Part shown: in pieces, positions 29,700-38,730 of the stretch
How the letters are laid out: every line of letters starts with the position of its first letter
Numbering within the stretch: position 1 is the first letter of the stretch
Source of the DNA: Streptococcus dysgalactiae subsp. dysgalactiae
GTDB taxonomy: Bacteria; Bacillota; Bacilli; Lactobacillales; Streptococcaceae
Assembly: GCF_900459225.1 (NCBI RefSeq)
Contig: NZ_UHFH01000003.1
Span: forward strand, 1,022,501-1,086,500
Reading direction: 5' to 3'
DNA length: 64,000 bases
Made by a program: the position numbers and the translations under genes
Notes under the pieces: model-generated
Database searches by the model: none
What the model was told of the DNA's origin: nothing
What the model saw: the letters and a program-made list of their open reading frames with translations, nothing else

Positions 29700-31262
29700 A
29701 TGGCTTTTGAAAGCTTAACCCAACGTTTGCAAGATGTGTTTAAACACATTCGCGGTAAAAAGAAATTATCAGAATCAGATGTTCAAGAAGTGACAAAAGA
29801 GATTCGTCTAGCTCTTTTAGAAGCCGATGTCGCTTTACCAGTTGTTAAAACCTTTATTAAGCGCGTACGTGAGCGCGCTATTGGCCATGAGATTATTGAT
29901 ACTCTTGATCCAACACAACAAATTCTTAAGATTGTTAATGAAGAATTAACGAGTATTTTAGGCTCAGAAACCGCAGAGATTGATAAATCTCCAAAAATTC
30001 CAACTATTATCATGATGGTCGGTTTGCAAGGGGCTGGTAAAACAACTTTTGCAGGAAAACTCGCTAATAAATTAATTAAAGAAGAAAACGCGCGACCACT
30101 GATGATTGCTGCCGATATTTACCGTCCAGCAGCCATTGATCAGTTAAAAACACTGGGGCAACAAATCAATGTACCTGTTTTTGATATGGGGACAGACCAC
30201 TCAGCAGTCGATATTGTCAGAAAAGGTTTGGAACAAGCTCGTGAAAACCGCAATGACTATGTCTTGATTGATACTGCGGGTCGCTTGCAAATTGATGAAA
30301 AACTGATGGAAGAGCTGCGCGATGTCAAGGCTTTAGCACAACCAAATGAAATTCTTTTAGTTGTAGATAGCATGATTGGTCAAGAAGCTGCCAATGTAGC
30401 CTACGAGTTTAATCATCAGTTGAGCATCACAGGGGTTGTGTTAACAAAGATTGATGGTGACACCCGTGGAGGTGCGGCGCTATCTGTCCGTGAAATCACT
30501 GGAAAACCAATTAAATATACAGGTACTGGTGAAAAAATCACAGATATTGAAACATTTCACCCAGACCGCATGTCCAGTCGGATTTTGGGAATGGGAGATT
30601 TGCTTACCCTCATTGAAAAAGCTAGCCAGGAATATGATGAGAAAAAATCCTTAGAGTTAGCCGAAAAAATGCGTGAGAACACTTTTGATTTCAATGATTT
30701 TATTGAGCAGTTAGATCAAGTGCAAAATATGGGGCCTATGGAAGACCTCTTGAAAATGATTCCAGGAATGGCTGGTAATCCAGCTTTGGCCAATATGAAA
30801 GTTGACGAAAATCAAATTGCTCGCAAACGTGCTATTGTCTCTTCAATGACACCTGCTGAACGTGAAAATCCTGACTTACTAAACCCGAGCCGTCGACGTC
30901 GTATTGCAGCTGGTTCTGGGAACAGTTTTGTAGAAGTTAACAAATTTATCAAAGACTTTAACCAAGCCAAAAGCATGATGCAAGGGGTTATGTCGGGCGA
31001 TATGTCTAAAATGATGAAAGATATGGGTATTAATCCCAGTAATCTTCCTAAAAACATGCCTGCTGGTATGCCAGATATGTCTTCCTTAGAAGGGATGATG
31101 GGACAAGGTGGTATGCCTGATTTATCTGGCCTTGGTGGTGATATGGATATGAGTCAACTGTTTGGCGGTGGGTTCAAGGGGAAAATTGGACAATTTGCGA
31201 TGAAGCAGGCCATGAAACGTCAAGCCAATAAAATCAAAAAAGCTAAGAAAAAGCGTAAGTAA
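29700..31262 (+). CDS. ffh: Signal recognition particle protein Ffh
   Basis: GTPase of the SRP that targets membrane proteins with 4.5S RNA and FtsY. 520 residues: N domain, G domain with GLQGAGKTT (about 107), DTAGR and TKIDGD, then a methionine- and glycine-rich M domain for signal-peptide and RNA binding, with a basic tail. AAGAGGAG precedes ATG 29700; the upstream TTG at 29694 is not needed. Confidence 0.97.
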   Translation: MAFESLTQRLQDVFKHIRGKKKLSESDVQEVTKEIRLALLEADVALPVVKTFIKRVRERAIGHEIIDTLDPTQQILKIVNEELTSILGSETAEIDKSPKIPTIIMMVGLQGAGKTTFAGKLANKLIKEENARPLMIAADIYRPAAIDQLKTLGQQINVPVFDMGTDHSAVDIVRKGLEQARENRNDYVLIDTAGRLQIDEKLMEELRDVKALAQPNEILLVVDSMIGQEAANVAYEFNHQLSITGVVLTKIDGDTRGGAALSVREITGKPIKYTGTGEKITDIETFHPDRMSSRILGMGDLLTLIEKASQEYDEKKSLELAEKMRENTFDFNDFIEQLDQVQNMGPMEDLLKMIPGMAGNPALANMKVDENQIARKRAIVSSMTPAERENPDLLNPSRRRRIAAGSGNSFVEVNKFIKDFNQAKSMMQGVMSGDMSKMMKDMGINPSNLPKNMPAGMPDMSSLEGMMGQGGMPDLSGLGGDMDMSQLFGGGFKGKIGQFAMKQAMKRQANKIKKAKKKRK

Positions 31263-31303
31263 CAGTTTTTCAATTCATCTCTATAAAATAAAGGTCATTG
31301 ACC

Positions 31304-31342
31304 AAAGGTTTAGTGTTGTATGCTACAGGACTAGACCTTTTT
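31304..31342 (+). terminator. ffh terminator
   Basis: AAAGGTTTAGT (31304-31314)/ACTAGACCTTT (31330-31340) with one G-U pair and a T run. Confidence 0.8.
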
Positions 31343-31384
31343 ATTTCAGTCTAATGACCTAGTAGACTGGTCATCATAAAGCAA

Positions 31385-31399
31385 ATGATGAATCATCAT
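31385..31399. repeat. 15-bp palindrome upstream of the reductase-like gene
   Basis: ATGATGAATCATCAT is a perfect inverted repeat; a second hairpin, TAGCTAT/ATAGCTA, lies about 60 bases downstream. Could be an operator; nothing else was recognised in 31343-31556. Confidence 0.4.
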
Positions 31400-31556
31400 T
31401 AAAAATATCTTTCATTTTAAGAAAAAGTTAAGTTTAAATGACTAAGATTTAGCTATCACAATAGCTATGGAGCTTTTAATTCCCTGTAGAAACATCCGTT
31501 TAAGAAGTGATAAGTTGAAAAATTCACTTTTAGAGGAATAAAGCTAGGAGAACGTT

Positions 31557-32784
31557 ATGATTAACAACCATTTAAACGCTAGATTAGTTGTCATTTGGAG
31601 TCTTTTTCTTTTTTTACTTCCCTCCCTCTTTTTAATTAGTTTAATAGGAAGTTCTTTAGGACTGGGAGTCCGTTTGGGAGTTATTTCTTATGCATGGATG
31701 TTAGCAGCCATTTATCTTAGTACTAAACCGCACTGGGTTGATCGATGGGTTGGGCTGTCACACCTATATGTTATACATGGTATCCTTAGTTTATTGGCTA
31801 TTTTATTAGCCTTATTTCATAAAGAACTAGATCCCTCACAGGGATTGATCAAGTCCACTGGCGAAGCAGCACTCATTATATTTCTTGCGGTAGCAGCTTT
31901 TTCAATGTTATTTATCAGGTTGGCTAACCAGCCGAATCAAAATTTTGGATTTTATCAAGAAAAAGTTGGAATCTTACTTGAAACATGAGCAATCGATCTG
32001 GATTCATCGCTTGATGCTTTTAGCAACTGCGCTAATTTTCATATTTGTGAGTTTATTTAGTTTTATCAGTTTGATTGTCATGAGTTTATATTTATGGACA
32101 GCATTTGCTCCTCAGGCGAAAGGTTTAGAAGGTCATCTCAAGGACTGTCAAAAAATAGGGGACCATATTGTTAAGCTAACGATTTCCGTACCCGAACAGT
32201 CTCAATTAAACATTCAGCCAGGTGATTTTGTCTTTATATCATTTCCCGAATATCCTAAGATGAAGGAACCTCATCCATTTTCTGTCTTTAACGTTCTTAA
32301 TATGAAGCAGGATATAGAATTTGTGATACGGGAAGTTGGAGATTTTACTCAGCAATTAGCTAGCTTAGAATTAGGGAGCAGAGTGTCCATTTCTCAAGGT
32401 TTTGGACAATATCAAAGTATCATAAAAAGGCACCAACCTAGTGAATTATTCATAATAGCTGGTGGCATTGGAATTGTCCCACTGATGGCCATTATGGAAG
32501 CTAATAGCCATATCAAAATAACACTCTTTTATTCTGTTAAAAGACAAGAAGACTTTGTTCATATGGAAAACTTAGAAAAGATGTCCTTAAAAGGGAATCT
32601 TCAAGTTTTTAGTCAAGTTGGGCGCCATAGTGAAGATATTATTTTAAGAGAATTTTCGACTAAAAGTGCCAATAGCGTTGTTTTACTAGGAGGACCTACT
32701 GGTATGGGAAGAACGTGGCGAAAACGATTAATACAGCAGGGAGTAGCTCCTCAACGGATTTATTATGAAGAATTTTTGTGGTAA
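31557..32784 (+). pseudogene. Ferric-reductase-like flavocytochrome, frameshifted
   Basis: Two overlapping frames make one protein of about 408 residues. The first (31557-31988) has four or five membrane helices with histidines in VIHGILSLL and ALFHKE. The second (to 32784) carries another helix pair, an FAD-binding segment (HPFSVFNV), an NAD loop (IIAGGIGIVPLMA) and GGPTGMG, as in ferredoxin-reductase-type oxidoreductases. Dropping one A from the A5 run at 31960-31964 joins them as Y-Q-E-K-L-E-S-Y. The second frame has no ribosome site. The usual second haem His after IHRL is not seen. Pseudogene or slippage gene. Confidence 0.75.
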
Positions 32785-32929
32785 TAACAAAAAGAAGTTA
32801 ACGGATAACTTGATATCCCTGAAAGTGGAGGTAGGTCCAACTATTTCTAGGGAAAGTGTTATTCATTAGCTCCTTTTTTATGATTGTCATATAAACTTGA
32901 ATGCCTTTAATGATTTAACTTCGATAGCA

Positions 32930-33622
32930 TCACACTTCTAGTGGCATAAAATTAGCAATGATTTTTCCTATAATCCTTGGGTCTTCATCGTAAGGAGCAA
33001 ATTTATCAGAATATTTTTTATTTAAGGAGACAAGGCGTAAGCCATCTTCTTCACGATAAACTTTTTTGATATAGGTCTGCCCATCCCATTCTACGGCATA
33101 GATGGCACCGTCGTAATCAAAACTGTCTTGCTTAATGAGAACGACCTCCCCATTTAGATAAGTGGGTTCCATAGAATCTCCGAAAACCCAAGAGGCAAAG
33201 TCATAGTCTAATTGTTCATCATGAAAAACCACATCGAAATTGCCATCACCAAAGTAAGAGTAGCCAGTACCGGCTGATAAACTCTCATAAACACGGTAAG
33301 AATAAACTTTTTTGGACTTATTAGGAAGCTTAGTGATAGGTGTTTGTTGATTAAGAAGTTGTTCTGAGTAGCTAATAACTTTTTCTTTATTAACAGGAAG
33401 CAGTTGATTAAAAGGAATCAACAAACGATGGTCTTTGTTGAAATAGTCTGCTGTTAATCCAAATAAACTTAAGAGTTGCTCAAAGTGCTTTTGATTAGGG
33501 ATATTTTTCCCTTTTTCCCAGTTAGAAATAGTCATTTTATTGACGTTTAATAGCTGACCTAACTCTTCCTGGTTTAGTTGTTTTGCTAAACGTGCTGTTT
33601 TTAATTGATCTCCAGAAAACAT
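32930..33622 (-). CDS. LexA/HdiR-like self-cleaving repressor (XRE + S24 domain)
   Basis: 230 residues: XRE helix-turn-helix (1-60), linker, then a LexA-type S24 peptidase fold with Ser150 (FGDSMEPT) and Lys186/187 (YIKKVYR). The Ala117-Gly118 bond in SLSAGTG is a fitting self-cleavage site, as in HdiR of Lactococcus, which acts in a DNA-damage and heat response. Likely autorepressor through the 30-bp palindrome in its own promoter. No phage genes are nearby, so this looks like a chromosomal stress regulator. Confidence 0.87.
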   Translation of the reverse strand: MFSGDQLKTARLAKQLNQEELGQLLNVNKMTISNWEKGKNIPNQKHFEQLLSLFGLTADYFNKDHRLLIPFNQLLPVNKEKVISYSEQLLNQQTPITKLPNKSKKVYSYRVYESLSAGTGYSYFGDGNFDVVFHDEQLDYDFASWVFGDSMEPTYLNGEVVLIKQDSFDYDGAIYAVEWDGQTYIKKVYREEDGLRLVSLNKKYSDKFAPYDEDPRIIGKIIANFMPLEV

Positions 33623-33632
33623 GAAAGTACTC

Positions 33633-33662
33633 CTTTTAGTAAAGTTATAACTTTACTAAAAG
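33633..33662. promoter_or_regulatory. 30-bp perfect palindromic operator
   Basis: Two 15-base half sites (CTTTTAGTAAAGTTA and its complement) without a spacer. It begins inside the -10 element of the repressor promoter and ends at its ribosome site. Confidence 0.85.
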
Positions 33663-33689
33663 TATAACAAAATGACGCTGGAAAAGCAA
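33661..33689 (-). promoter_or_regulatory. Promoter of the HdiR-like repressor
   Basis: Minus strand TTGCTT (33684-33689), 17 bases, TATACT (33661-33666), extended TGT. Confidence 0.8.
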
Positions 33690-33719
33690 GCACTTCACAA
33701 GATATCATTATTAGAATTT

Positions 33720-33748
33720 TTGACAATTTTCTTAAGAAAGCGTATGAT
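33720..33748 (+). promoter_or_regulatory. Promoter of the Gfo/Idh/MocA gene
   Basis: TTGACA (33720-33725), 17 bases, TATGAT (33743-33748). It is divergent from the repressor promoter, about 60 bases from the palindrome. Confidence 0.85.
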
Positions 33749-33796
33749 AACAATAGTTTATCTTTGTGAACACCTATTAATATTAGGGAGGCTACC

Positions 33797-34822
33797 ATGC
33801 TAACAATTGCCTATATTGGTAACGGAAAGAGCACCAATCGCTACCACATTCCATTTGCTAAACAACTAAAAGACATTCATATTAAAACAATTTATGATCC
33901 TTTTCCTAGTCCTTGGGAGCCACTAGAAGGGGTTACTTATACCGATAACATTTATGAGGTCCTAAACGATCCAGACATCCAACTTGTTATTTTATCCATC
34001 CCTCCATCTGCTCATTATGCAGTGGCTAAGCAGTGTTTGGAAGCAGGTAAAAATACCTTGGTTGAAAAACCATTTACCGAGACAGCAGCAGAAGCCAAAG
34101 AATTATTTGATTTGGCTAAGCAAAGAGGCGTGTTTTTACAGGCCTATCAAAATCGCCGATTTGATACTGATTTTCTAACGGTTCAAAAGGTAATCAACTC
34201 AGGTGTTTTAGGAGATGTCTTAGAAGTCGAAATGCACTTTGACTATTTTCGTCCAGAAATTCCAGAAAGTGTTGAACAGTATTCTTTGAACACGTCCTAT
34301 TTGTATGGGCATGCGTGTCATACCGTTGATCAAGTTATTTCTTATTTTGGAAAACCTAATAAGGTTCATTATGATGTGCGTCAACTGTTAGGTGAGGGAC
34401 GCATGAACGATTATTTTGATTTGGATTTTTATTATCCGAATAGCCTCAAAGTCTCTATTAAATCGAGTTATTTTCGAATTAAAGAAAGACCAAGCTTTGT
34501 CGTTTATGGTAAAAAGGGAATGTTTGTGAAAGCTGTTAAGGATCGTCAAGAAGAAGATTTGAAACGCTTTTACATGCCGACCAACACTGATTTCGGTATA
34601 GATAGACCAGAGGCTTATGGCACCCTAACTTATATTGACGATCAAGGGGGTTACCATGACGAAAAAGTCATTTCAGAAAAAGGTTCCTATGCTCAAATGT
34701 ACCAAGCTATTTATGATAGTATTTGCTTGGGGAAACCTAAACTTGTAAAAGATGACGAAACAATTACTCAGATAGAGATTCTCGAAGAAGGTATTTGTCA
34801 AATGAAAGAACAAAACCACTGA
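33797..34822 (+). CDS. Gfo/Idh/MocA family oxidoreductase
   Basis: 341 residues: N-terminal Rossmann fold (AYIGNGKS, about 4-11), EKPF at about 93-96 with the family's catalytic-region lysine, and the C-terminal alpha/beta domain with GHACHTVDQV. NAD(P)-dependent oxidoreductases of this family act on sugars, inositols or biliverdin; substrate here is unknown. Strong ribosome site AGGGAGG. Single gene ending in a large terminator. Confidence 0.88.
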   Translation: MLTIAYIGNGKSTNRYHIPFAKQLKDIHIKTIYDPFPSPWEPLEGVTYTDNIYEVLNDPDIQLVILSIPPSAHYAVAKQCLEAGKNTLVEKPFTETAAEAKELFDLAKQRGVFLQAYQNRRFDTDFLTVQKVINSGVLGDVLEVEMHFDYFRPEIPESVEQYSLNTSYLYGHACHTVDQVISYFGKPNKVHYDVRQLLGEGRMNDYFDLDFYYPNSLKVSIKSSYFRIKERPSFVVYGKKGMFVKAVKDRQEEDLKRFYMPTNTDFGIDRPEAYGTLTYIDDQGGYHDEKVISEKGSYAQMYQAIYDSICLGKPKLVKDDETITQIEILEEGICQMKEQNH

Positions 34823-34859
34823 TCTCAATAACTTTTACACAATAAGCTATTAACCATCT

Positions 34860-34942
34860 AACTCTTTGTAGCTATACCCATCGATTGCTAAAGGGTCGCT
34901 CCCTTTATATGAATCTTTGGAAGGCTATAAAGAGTTTTTTTT
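34860..34942 (+). terminator. Large branched terminator
   Basis: Outer arms 34860-34873 and 34923-34936 (G-U pairs allowed) enclose an inner AAAGGG/CCCTTT hairpin; eight T residues follow. Confidence 0.8.
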
Positions 34943-34975
34943 GGTCATATTCAGGTCACAAAAGTGTTCTAAAAT
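34943..34975 (+). promoter_or_regulatory. hrtB promoter with HssR-type direct repeat
   Basis: GGTCATATT (34943-34951), two bases, GGTCACAAA (34954-34962), then TAAAAT (-10, 34970-34975). The repeat resembles the S. aureus HssR site GTTCATATT-N2-GTTCATATT (8 of 9 and 5 of 9 matches, consensus recalled from memory) and covers the missing -35 box. Confidence 0.6.
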
Positions 34976-35003
34976 AAGAACATATTAAAAAGGAGGCCGA
35001 AAA

Positions 35004-36092
35004 ATGATAATAGCTTGGAAAGAGATTGCACATCATCCTAAAAAATTCATCCTTATTGAACTTTTGATTATTGTGATGATGTTTATGGTTGTTTTTTTAA
35101 CGGGACTAACTAATGGATTAGGTAGGGCAGTAAGCTCACAGATTGAGAATTACGGGAAAGTGACTTATTTGCTATCAAGCGATTCTGAGGGGCTCATCAC
35201 ATTTTCTACGATGACTAATAAGCAACTCGATAAGTTGAAGAAATCTAACATTGATACATCAAATGGGCTAGCAATTCAACGCGCTAGCATTAGCCAGTTA
35301 TCATCTGATAAAAAAGAGGATGTAACTTATTTTGCTATTGAAAATGGTCAATTGATAGAGCCAAAATTAACATCAGGACAGGGTTTATTCCATCAAAAAA
35401 ATAGCATTGTTTTAGACCAATCTTTTGAAGAAAAAGGCATTCAAATTGGTGATGTGGTCAAAGATGTTGCCTCAAAAAAGACATTAGTGGTATCAGGATT
35501 TGCCAAAGATGCGATGTATGGGCACAGTCCAGTGGCTTTTATCAGTAATGCGACATTTGAAACCTTACGAAAAGAAAGTCTACCGTCTTATCAGTGGGCG
35601 CCACAAGCTTACCTCACTAAAAAAACAGTTAAGGCTGCTCAATTACCAGAAGGAATAAAGAGCTTTAGTCAAAAGACCGTTATTTCAAAAATTCCAGGTT
35701 ATGCTGCTGAAAACATGACCTTAACCATGATTACTTGGGTGCTACTCATAGCGTCATCTGCTATCTTAGGGGTTTTCTTTTATATCTTGACCCTCCAAAA
35801 ATTAAAACAATTTGGGGTCTTAAAAGCAATCGGCATGTCCATGACAGAAATAGCAGGAATACAGTTATCGCAGATAGGCATTTTAGCCTTTTTAGGCTTA
35901 GGTATTGGGGTGGCTGTGGCGACTTTACTAGCTCAAATATTACCTGCTAGCATGCCCTTTTATCTGGTGTGGTCTGATGTGTTTTTAGTAACAGCTAGTT
36001 TCTTTATTATTGCGATGATCTGCGGTTGTTTAACACTTTTAAAAGTGAAACAAGTCGATCCCGTTCAAGTTATTAGTGGAAATGAGGAATAA
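35004..36092 (+). CDS. hrtB: Haem-efflux ABC permease HrtB-like
   Basis: MacB/FtsX-type permease, 362 residues: one N-terminal helix (about 16-38), a large extracellular domain (about 40-235), three C-terminal helices (about 240-350) with the tail VDPVQVISG. Segments MYGHSP, VFFYILTLQKL, LKAIGM and MPFYL resemble HrtB of S. aureus as I remember it. HrtBA extracts haem from the membrane. The promoter carries HssR-like repeats. AAGGAGG precedes the ATG. A peptide or other hydrophobic substrate remains possible. Confidence 0.75.
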   Translation: MIIAWKEIAHHPKKFILIELLIIVMMFMVVFLTGLTNGLGRAVSSQIENYGKVTYLLSSDSEGLITFSTMTNKQLDKLKKSNIDTSNGLAIQRASISQLSSDKKEDVTYFAIENGQLIEPKLTSGQGLFHQKNSIVLDQSFEEKGIQIGDVVKDVASKKTLVVSGFAKDAMYGHSPVAFISNATFETLRKESLPSYQWAPQAYLTKKTVKAAQLPEGIKSFSQKTVISKIPGYAAENMTLTMITWVLLIASSAILGVFFYILTLQKLKQFGVLKAIGMSMTEIAGIQLSQIGILAFLGLGIGVAVATLLAQILPASMPFYLVWSDVFLVTASFFIIAMICGCLTLLKVKQVDPVQVISGNEE

Positions 36093-36094
36093 AT

Positions 36095-36778
36095 ATGGCG
36101 ATTTTAGAATTAACAAATATTTCAAAAAGCTTCCAGGATGGTGATCAATCAAAGGTGATTTTAGATCAGGTTAACTTAAGTGTTTCGGAGGGGGAATTTG
36201 TTGCTGTTTTGGGACCATCTGGATCAGGAAAGTCGACTTTATTAACCATTGCAGGCTTATTATTATCAAGCGATTCTGGTCAATTGCATATTGCTGGACA
36301 AGAGCTTACCCAACTCAAACAAAGTGAGTGGACAAAGAAACGTCGAGAATTAATTGGTTTTATTTTCCAAAATCATCAACTACTTCCTTATTTAACCATT
36401 TCAGAACAATTACAACTGGTAGCCAACTTGTCGTCAGATCAAACAAAAGAGGAAAGTCGTCAAGAAATGGTTGAGTTACTGGATCAACTTGGCATACTAG
36501 AGTCCAAAAACAAATATCCAAGTCAGTTATCGGGTGGTCAGAAACAACGGGTAGCAATCGCTAGGGCTTTCATCAGCCATCCTCAATTGATCTTAGCAGA
36601 TGAACCAACGGCTAGTTTGGATGAAGACAGGGGACGTGAAATCGCTGCTTTAATACAAAAAGAAGTGAAGGAGCAGAATAAGGCTGCTGTCATGGTAACA
36701 CATGATCAACGGATACTAGAATTTGTAGATACTGTCTACGAACTGAAACATGGAAAGCTCTATAAAATCTTCCTATGA
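36095..36778 (+). CDS. hrtA: Haem-efflux ABC ATPase HrtA-like
   Basis: 227 residues, MacB/LolD-type ATPase with GPSGSGKST (Walker A), LSGGQKQR (signature) and LILADEPTASLDE (Walker B with catalytic Glu). Starts two bases after hrtB and forms the ATPase of the complex. Followed 78 bases later by the two-component system; an extended -10 (TGATATAAT, 36792-36800) between them suggests a second promoter. Confidence 0.78.
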   Translation: MAILELTNISKSFQDGDQSKVILDQVNLSVSEGEFVAVLGPSGSGKSTLLTIAGLLLSSDSGQLHIAGQELTQLKQSEWTKKRRELIGFIFQNHQLLPYLTISEQLQLVANLSSDQTKEESRQEMVELLDQLGILESKNKYPSQLSGGQKQRVAIARAFISHPQLILADEPTASLDEDRGREIAALIQKEVKEQNKAAVMVTHDQRILEFVDTVYELKHGKLYKIFL

Positions 36779-36791
36779 TTTTTCTGAAACA

Positions 36792-36800
36792 TGATATAAT
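36792..36800 (+). promoter_or_regulatory. Promoter of the response regulator gene
   Basis: TGATATAAT extended -10 between hrtA and the regulator; -35 not clear. Confidence 0.55.
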
Positions 36801-36856
36801 GTAACCAATATGAGGTAGCGTACTAAAGAATAAATGTATAAGGTGAGGAGAAAGTA

Positions 36857-37549
36857 ATGTTTGCTATTTTAGTAGTGGAAGATGATTGGTCTCTCCAAAA
36901 AGTAATTTCAACTAAACTAAGTCAAGAAGGTTATCATGTTCATGTAGCTTCTAATGGCCAAGAAGCCTTAAATTATTTAGAGAACACGCACATTGATCTA
37001 ATGGTGGTTGATATTATGATGCCTGTTATGGATGGTTATAGCCTTGTAAAACTGCTCCGAGAAAGTGGTCAGCAGTTACCGATCTTAATGATGACAGCAA
37101 AATCTCAATTTGAATCCTTAGAAGAAGCTTTTCAGTTAGGTGTTGATGATTATCTTGTTAAGCCCATTATCTTATCTGAATTGGTGTTGCGCATTAAAGC
37201 CCTGCTTAGACGGGTTAAGCTAGAGCATGAACAAGAATTGCAACTGGCTAACTGTAAGCTGCAATACCAATCTTTGACCTTAACAGATCTCAAAACAGGT
37301 CGTATTGAGCAACTGCCTCCCAAGGAATTTTATGTCTTGTATAAGCTTTTGAGCACTCCTCAGAAAATATTTACCCGTTTGGATTTGCTTGATGATATTT
37401 GGGGGATGGAAGAGGATTACGATGAGCGCGTGGTTGACGCCTGCATCAAACGCATCCGCCAAAAATGCAAAGATTATCAAGATTTTGATATTATCACCAT
37501 ACGTGGTTTAGGGTATAAAGGACAAATTAATCATGGACAAACCTCCTAA
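36857..37549 (+). CDS. hssR: OmpR-family response regulator (HssR-like)
   Basis: 230 residues: receiver domain with acidic pocket and phosphoacceptor Asp52 (VVDIMMP), Thr in MMTA and Lys in VKP, then a winged-helix DNA-binding domain (about 130-228, LPPKEFYVLYKLL and RGLGYKG). Placed directly after a haem-exporter-like pair whose promoter has an 11-bp-period direct repeat of the kind OmpR proteins bind, so HssR is the best guess. Strong ribosome site GGTGAGGAG. Confidence 0.7.
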   Translation: MFAILVVEDDWSLQKVISTKLSQEGYHVHVASNGQEALNYLENTHIDLMVVDIMMPVMDGYSLVKLLRESGQQLPILMMTAKSQFESLEEAFQLGVDDYLVKPIILSELVLRIKALLRRVKLEHEQELQLANCKLQYQSLTLTDLKTGRIEQLPPKEFYVLYKLLSTPQKIFTRLDLLDDIWGMEEDYDERVVDACIKRIRQKCKDYQDFDIITIRGLGYKGQINHGQTS

Positions 37550-38600
37550 AGAACTAGCCTTCTCACTTAGATATTATTTTGTTTGGGTTTTTTGTAGCAT
37601 TCTTATTTTTTCTTGTTTGATAGGAATTTTATTAGCAGCCTTGCTGAATTATTATATCCTGAGCAGCCATGATATCCATCTGATAGCAGCTATTGCCTGT
37701 TTCATCAGTATTGTCATAGGTTCCTTGTGCATGTGGTATGGCTCCATCTACCTGACTCGGCCAATTAGTCAATTGAATGATGCGGTTACAAGAGTATCTA
37801 AAGGGGATTTATCCGTTCAAATCAATCGCCGGAAATACCCACATCAAAAAGCAGCTTTTCATAATGAAATTGATGAGTTAGCACATAACTTCAACACAAT
37901 GACAAAAGATCTTCAGCAAATAGAAATCATGCGTCAAGAGTTTATTTCAAATGTTTCGCATGAATTGAAGACCCCGGTTGCTTCCCTATCAGGTATCAGT
38001 GAGTTATTATTGGATAAGAACGTCCCTGAAAAAGAGCAACAAGAGTTACTAGAACTCATGCAGTCTGAAACCAAGCGTTTATCACGTTTGTGTGATGATT
38101 TATTAAATCTATCCCGTCTCGAAAAAGGGGACTATCAAGTCCAAAGCGTTCGCATTGATGAACAACTACGACATGCTCTTATTTTGTTAGCTGAAAAATG
38201 GCAGGACAAGGAACTGCAGATTGACTTTCAATCAGATGCGGTTACCCTTGAAACAATCCCAGACTTGTGCATGCAAATCTGGACTAACCTGATTGACAAT
38301 GCTATCAAATATAGTAAACCGTCACTTCCTGTAGACTTGAGTATTTTTTGCGAGGAACATGATAACATGGTGGAGGTCATCATCAGAGATAAGGGAATAG
38401 GCATGTCAGACGCGGTTAAGCATCGTATGTTTGAAGAATTTTACCAAGCAGAGAGTTCCCATTCTCAGCAAGGCTATGGCTTAGGGTTAACAATCGTGAA
38501 GAAAATTAGTCAGCGCTTAGGTGCCAAGTTAGCTGTTGATTCGATATTAGGTGAAGGAACAGAGATAGTAGTTTGTTTTCCTAAAAGTATGAGTGACTAA
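37533..38600 (+). CDS. hssS: Sensor histidine kinase with a very short outer loop (HssS-like)
   Basis: 355 residues: two membrane helices (about 15-40 and 48-72) with a loop of only some eight residues, HAMP (about 73-128), dimerisation box with His143 (NVSHELKTP), and ATPase motifs (LIDNAIKYS, DKGIGMS, GYGLGLT). Overlaps the regulator gene by 17 bases. S. aureus HssS has a larger outer domain, so the signal is probably sensed in or at the membrane. HssS assignment rests on context. Confidence 0.68.
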   Translation: MDKPPKELAFSLRYYFVWVFCSILIFSCLIGILLAALLNYYILSSHDIHLIAAIACFISIVIGSLCMWYGSIYLTRPISQLNDAVTRVSKGDLSVQINRRKYPHQKAAFHNEIDELAHNFNTMTKDLQQIEIMRQEFISNVSHELKTPVASLSGISELLLDKNVPEKEQQELLELMQSETKRLSRLCDDLLNLSRLEKGDYQVQSVRIDEQLRHALILLAEKWQDKELQIDFQSDAVTLETIPDLCMQIWTNLIDNAIKYSKPSLPVDLSIFCEEHDNMVEVIIRDKGIGMSDAVKHRMFEEFYQAESSHSQQGYGLGLTIVKKISQRLGAKLAVDSILGEGTEIVVCFPKSMSD

Positions 38601-38646
38601 AGCGAGTAGATACTCATTGTTCATTAGTCAGTAGCAATGCTTTCCT

Positions 38647-38675
38647 TTGACTTGAAAACGTTTTTATGATACCAT
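38647..38675 (+). promoter_or_regulatory. Cupin gene promoter
   Basis: TTGACT (38647-38652), 17 bases, TACCAT (38670-38675) with extended TGA. Confidence 0.6.
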
Positions 38676-38730
38676 TGGGGTACAGATTTATTTCGGATGA
38701 GTCTAGTGCCTAATAAAGGAGGACAATATT

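Noticed and set aside
31945..32784. Second reductase frame as a separate gene
   Set aside because: No ribosome site, and one-base removal joins it smoothly to the first frame.
33634..33661. Palindrome as a rho-independent terminator
   Set aside because: AT-rich, no T tail, lies inside a promoter; operator fits better.
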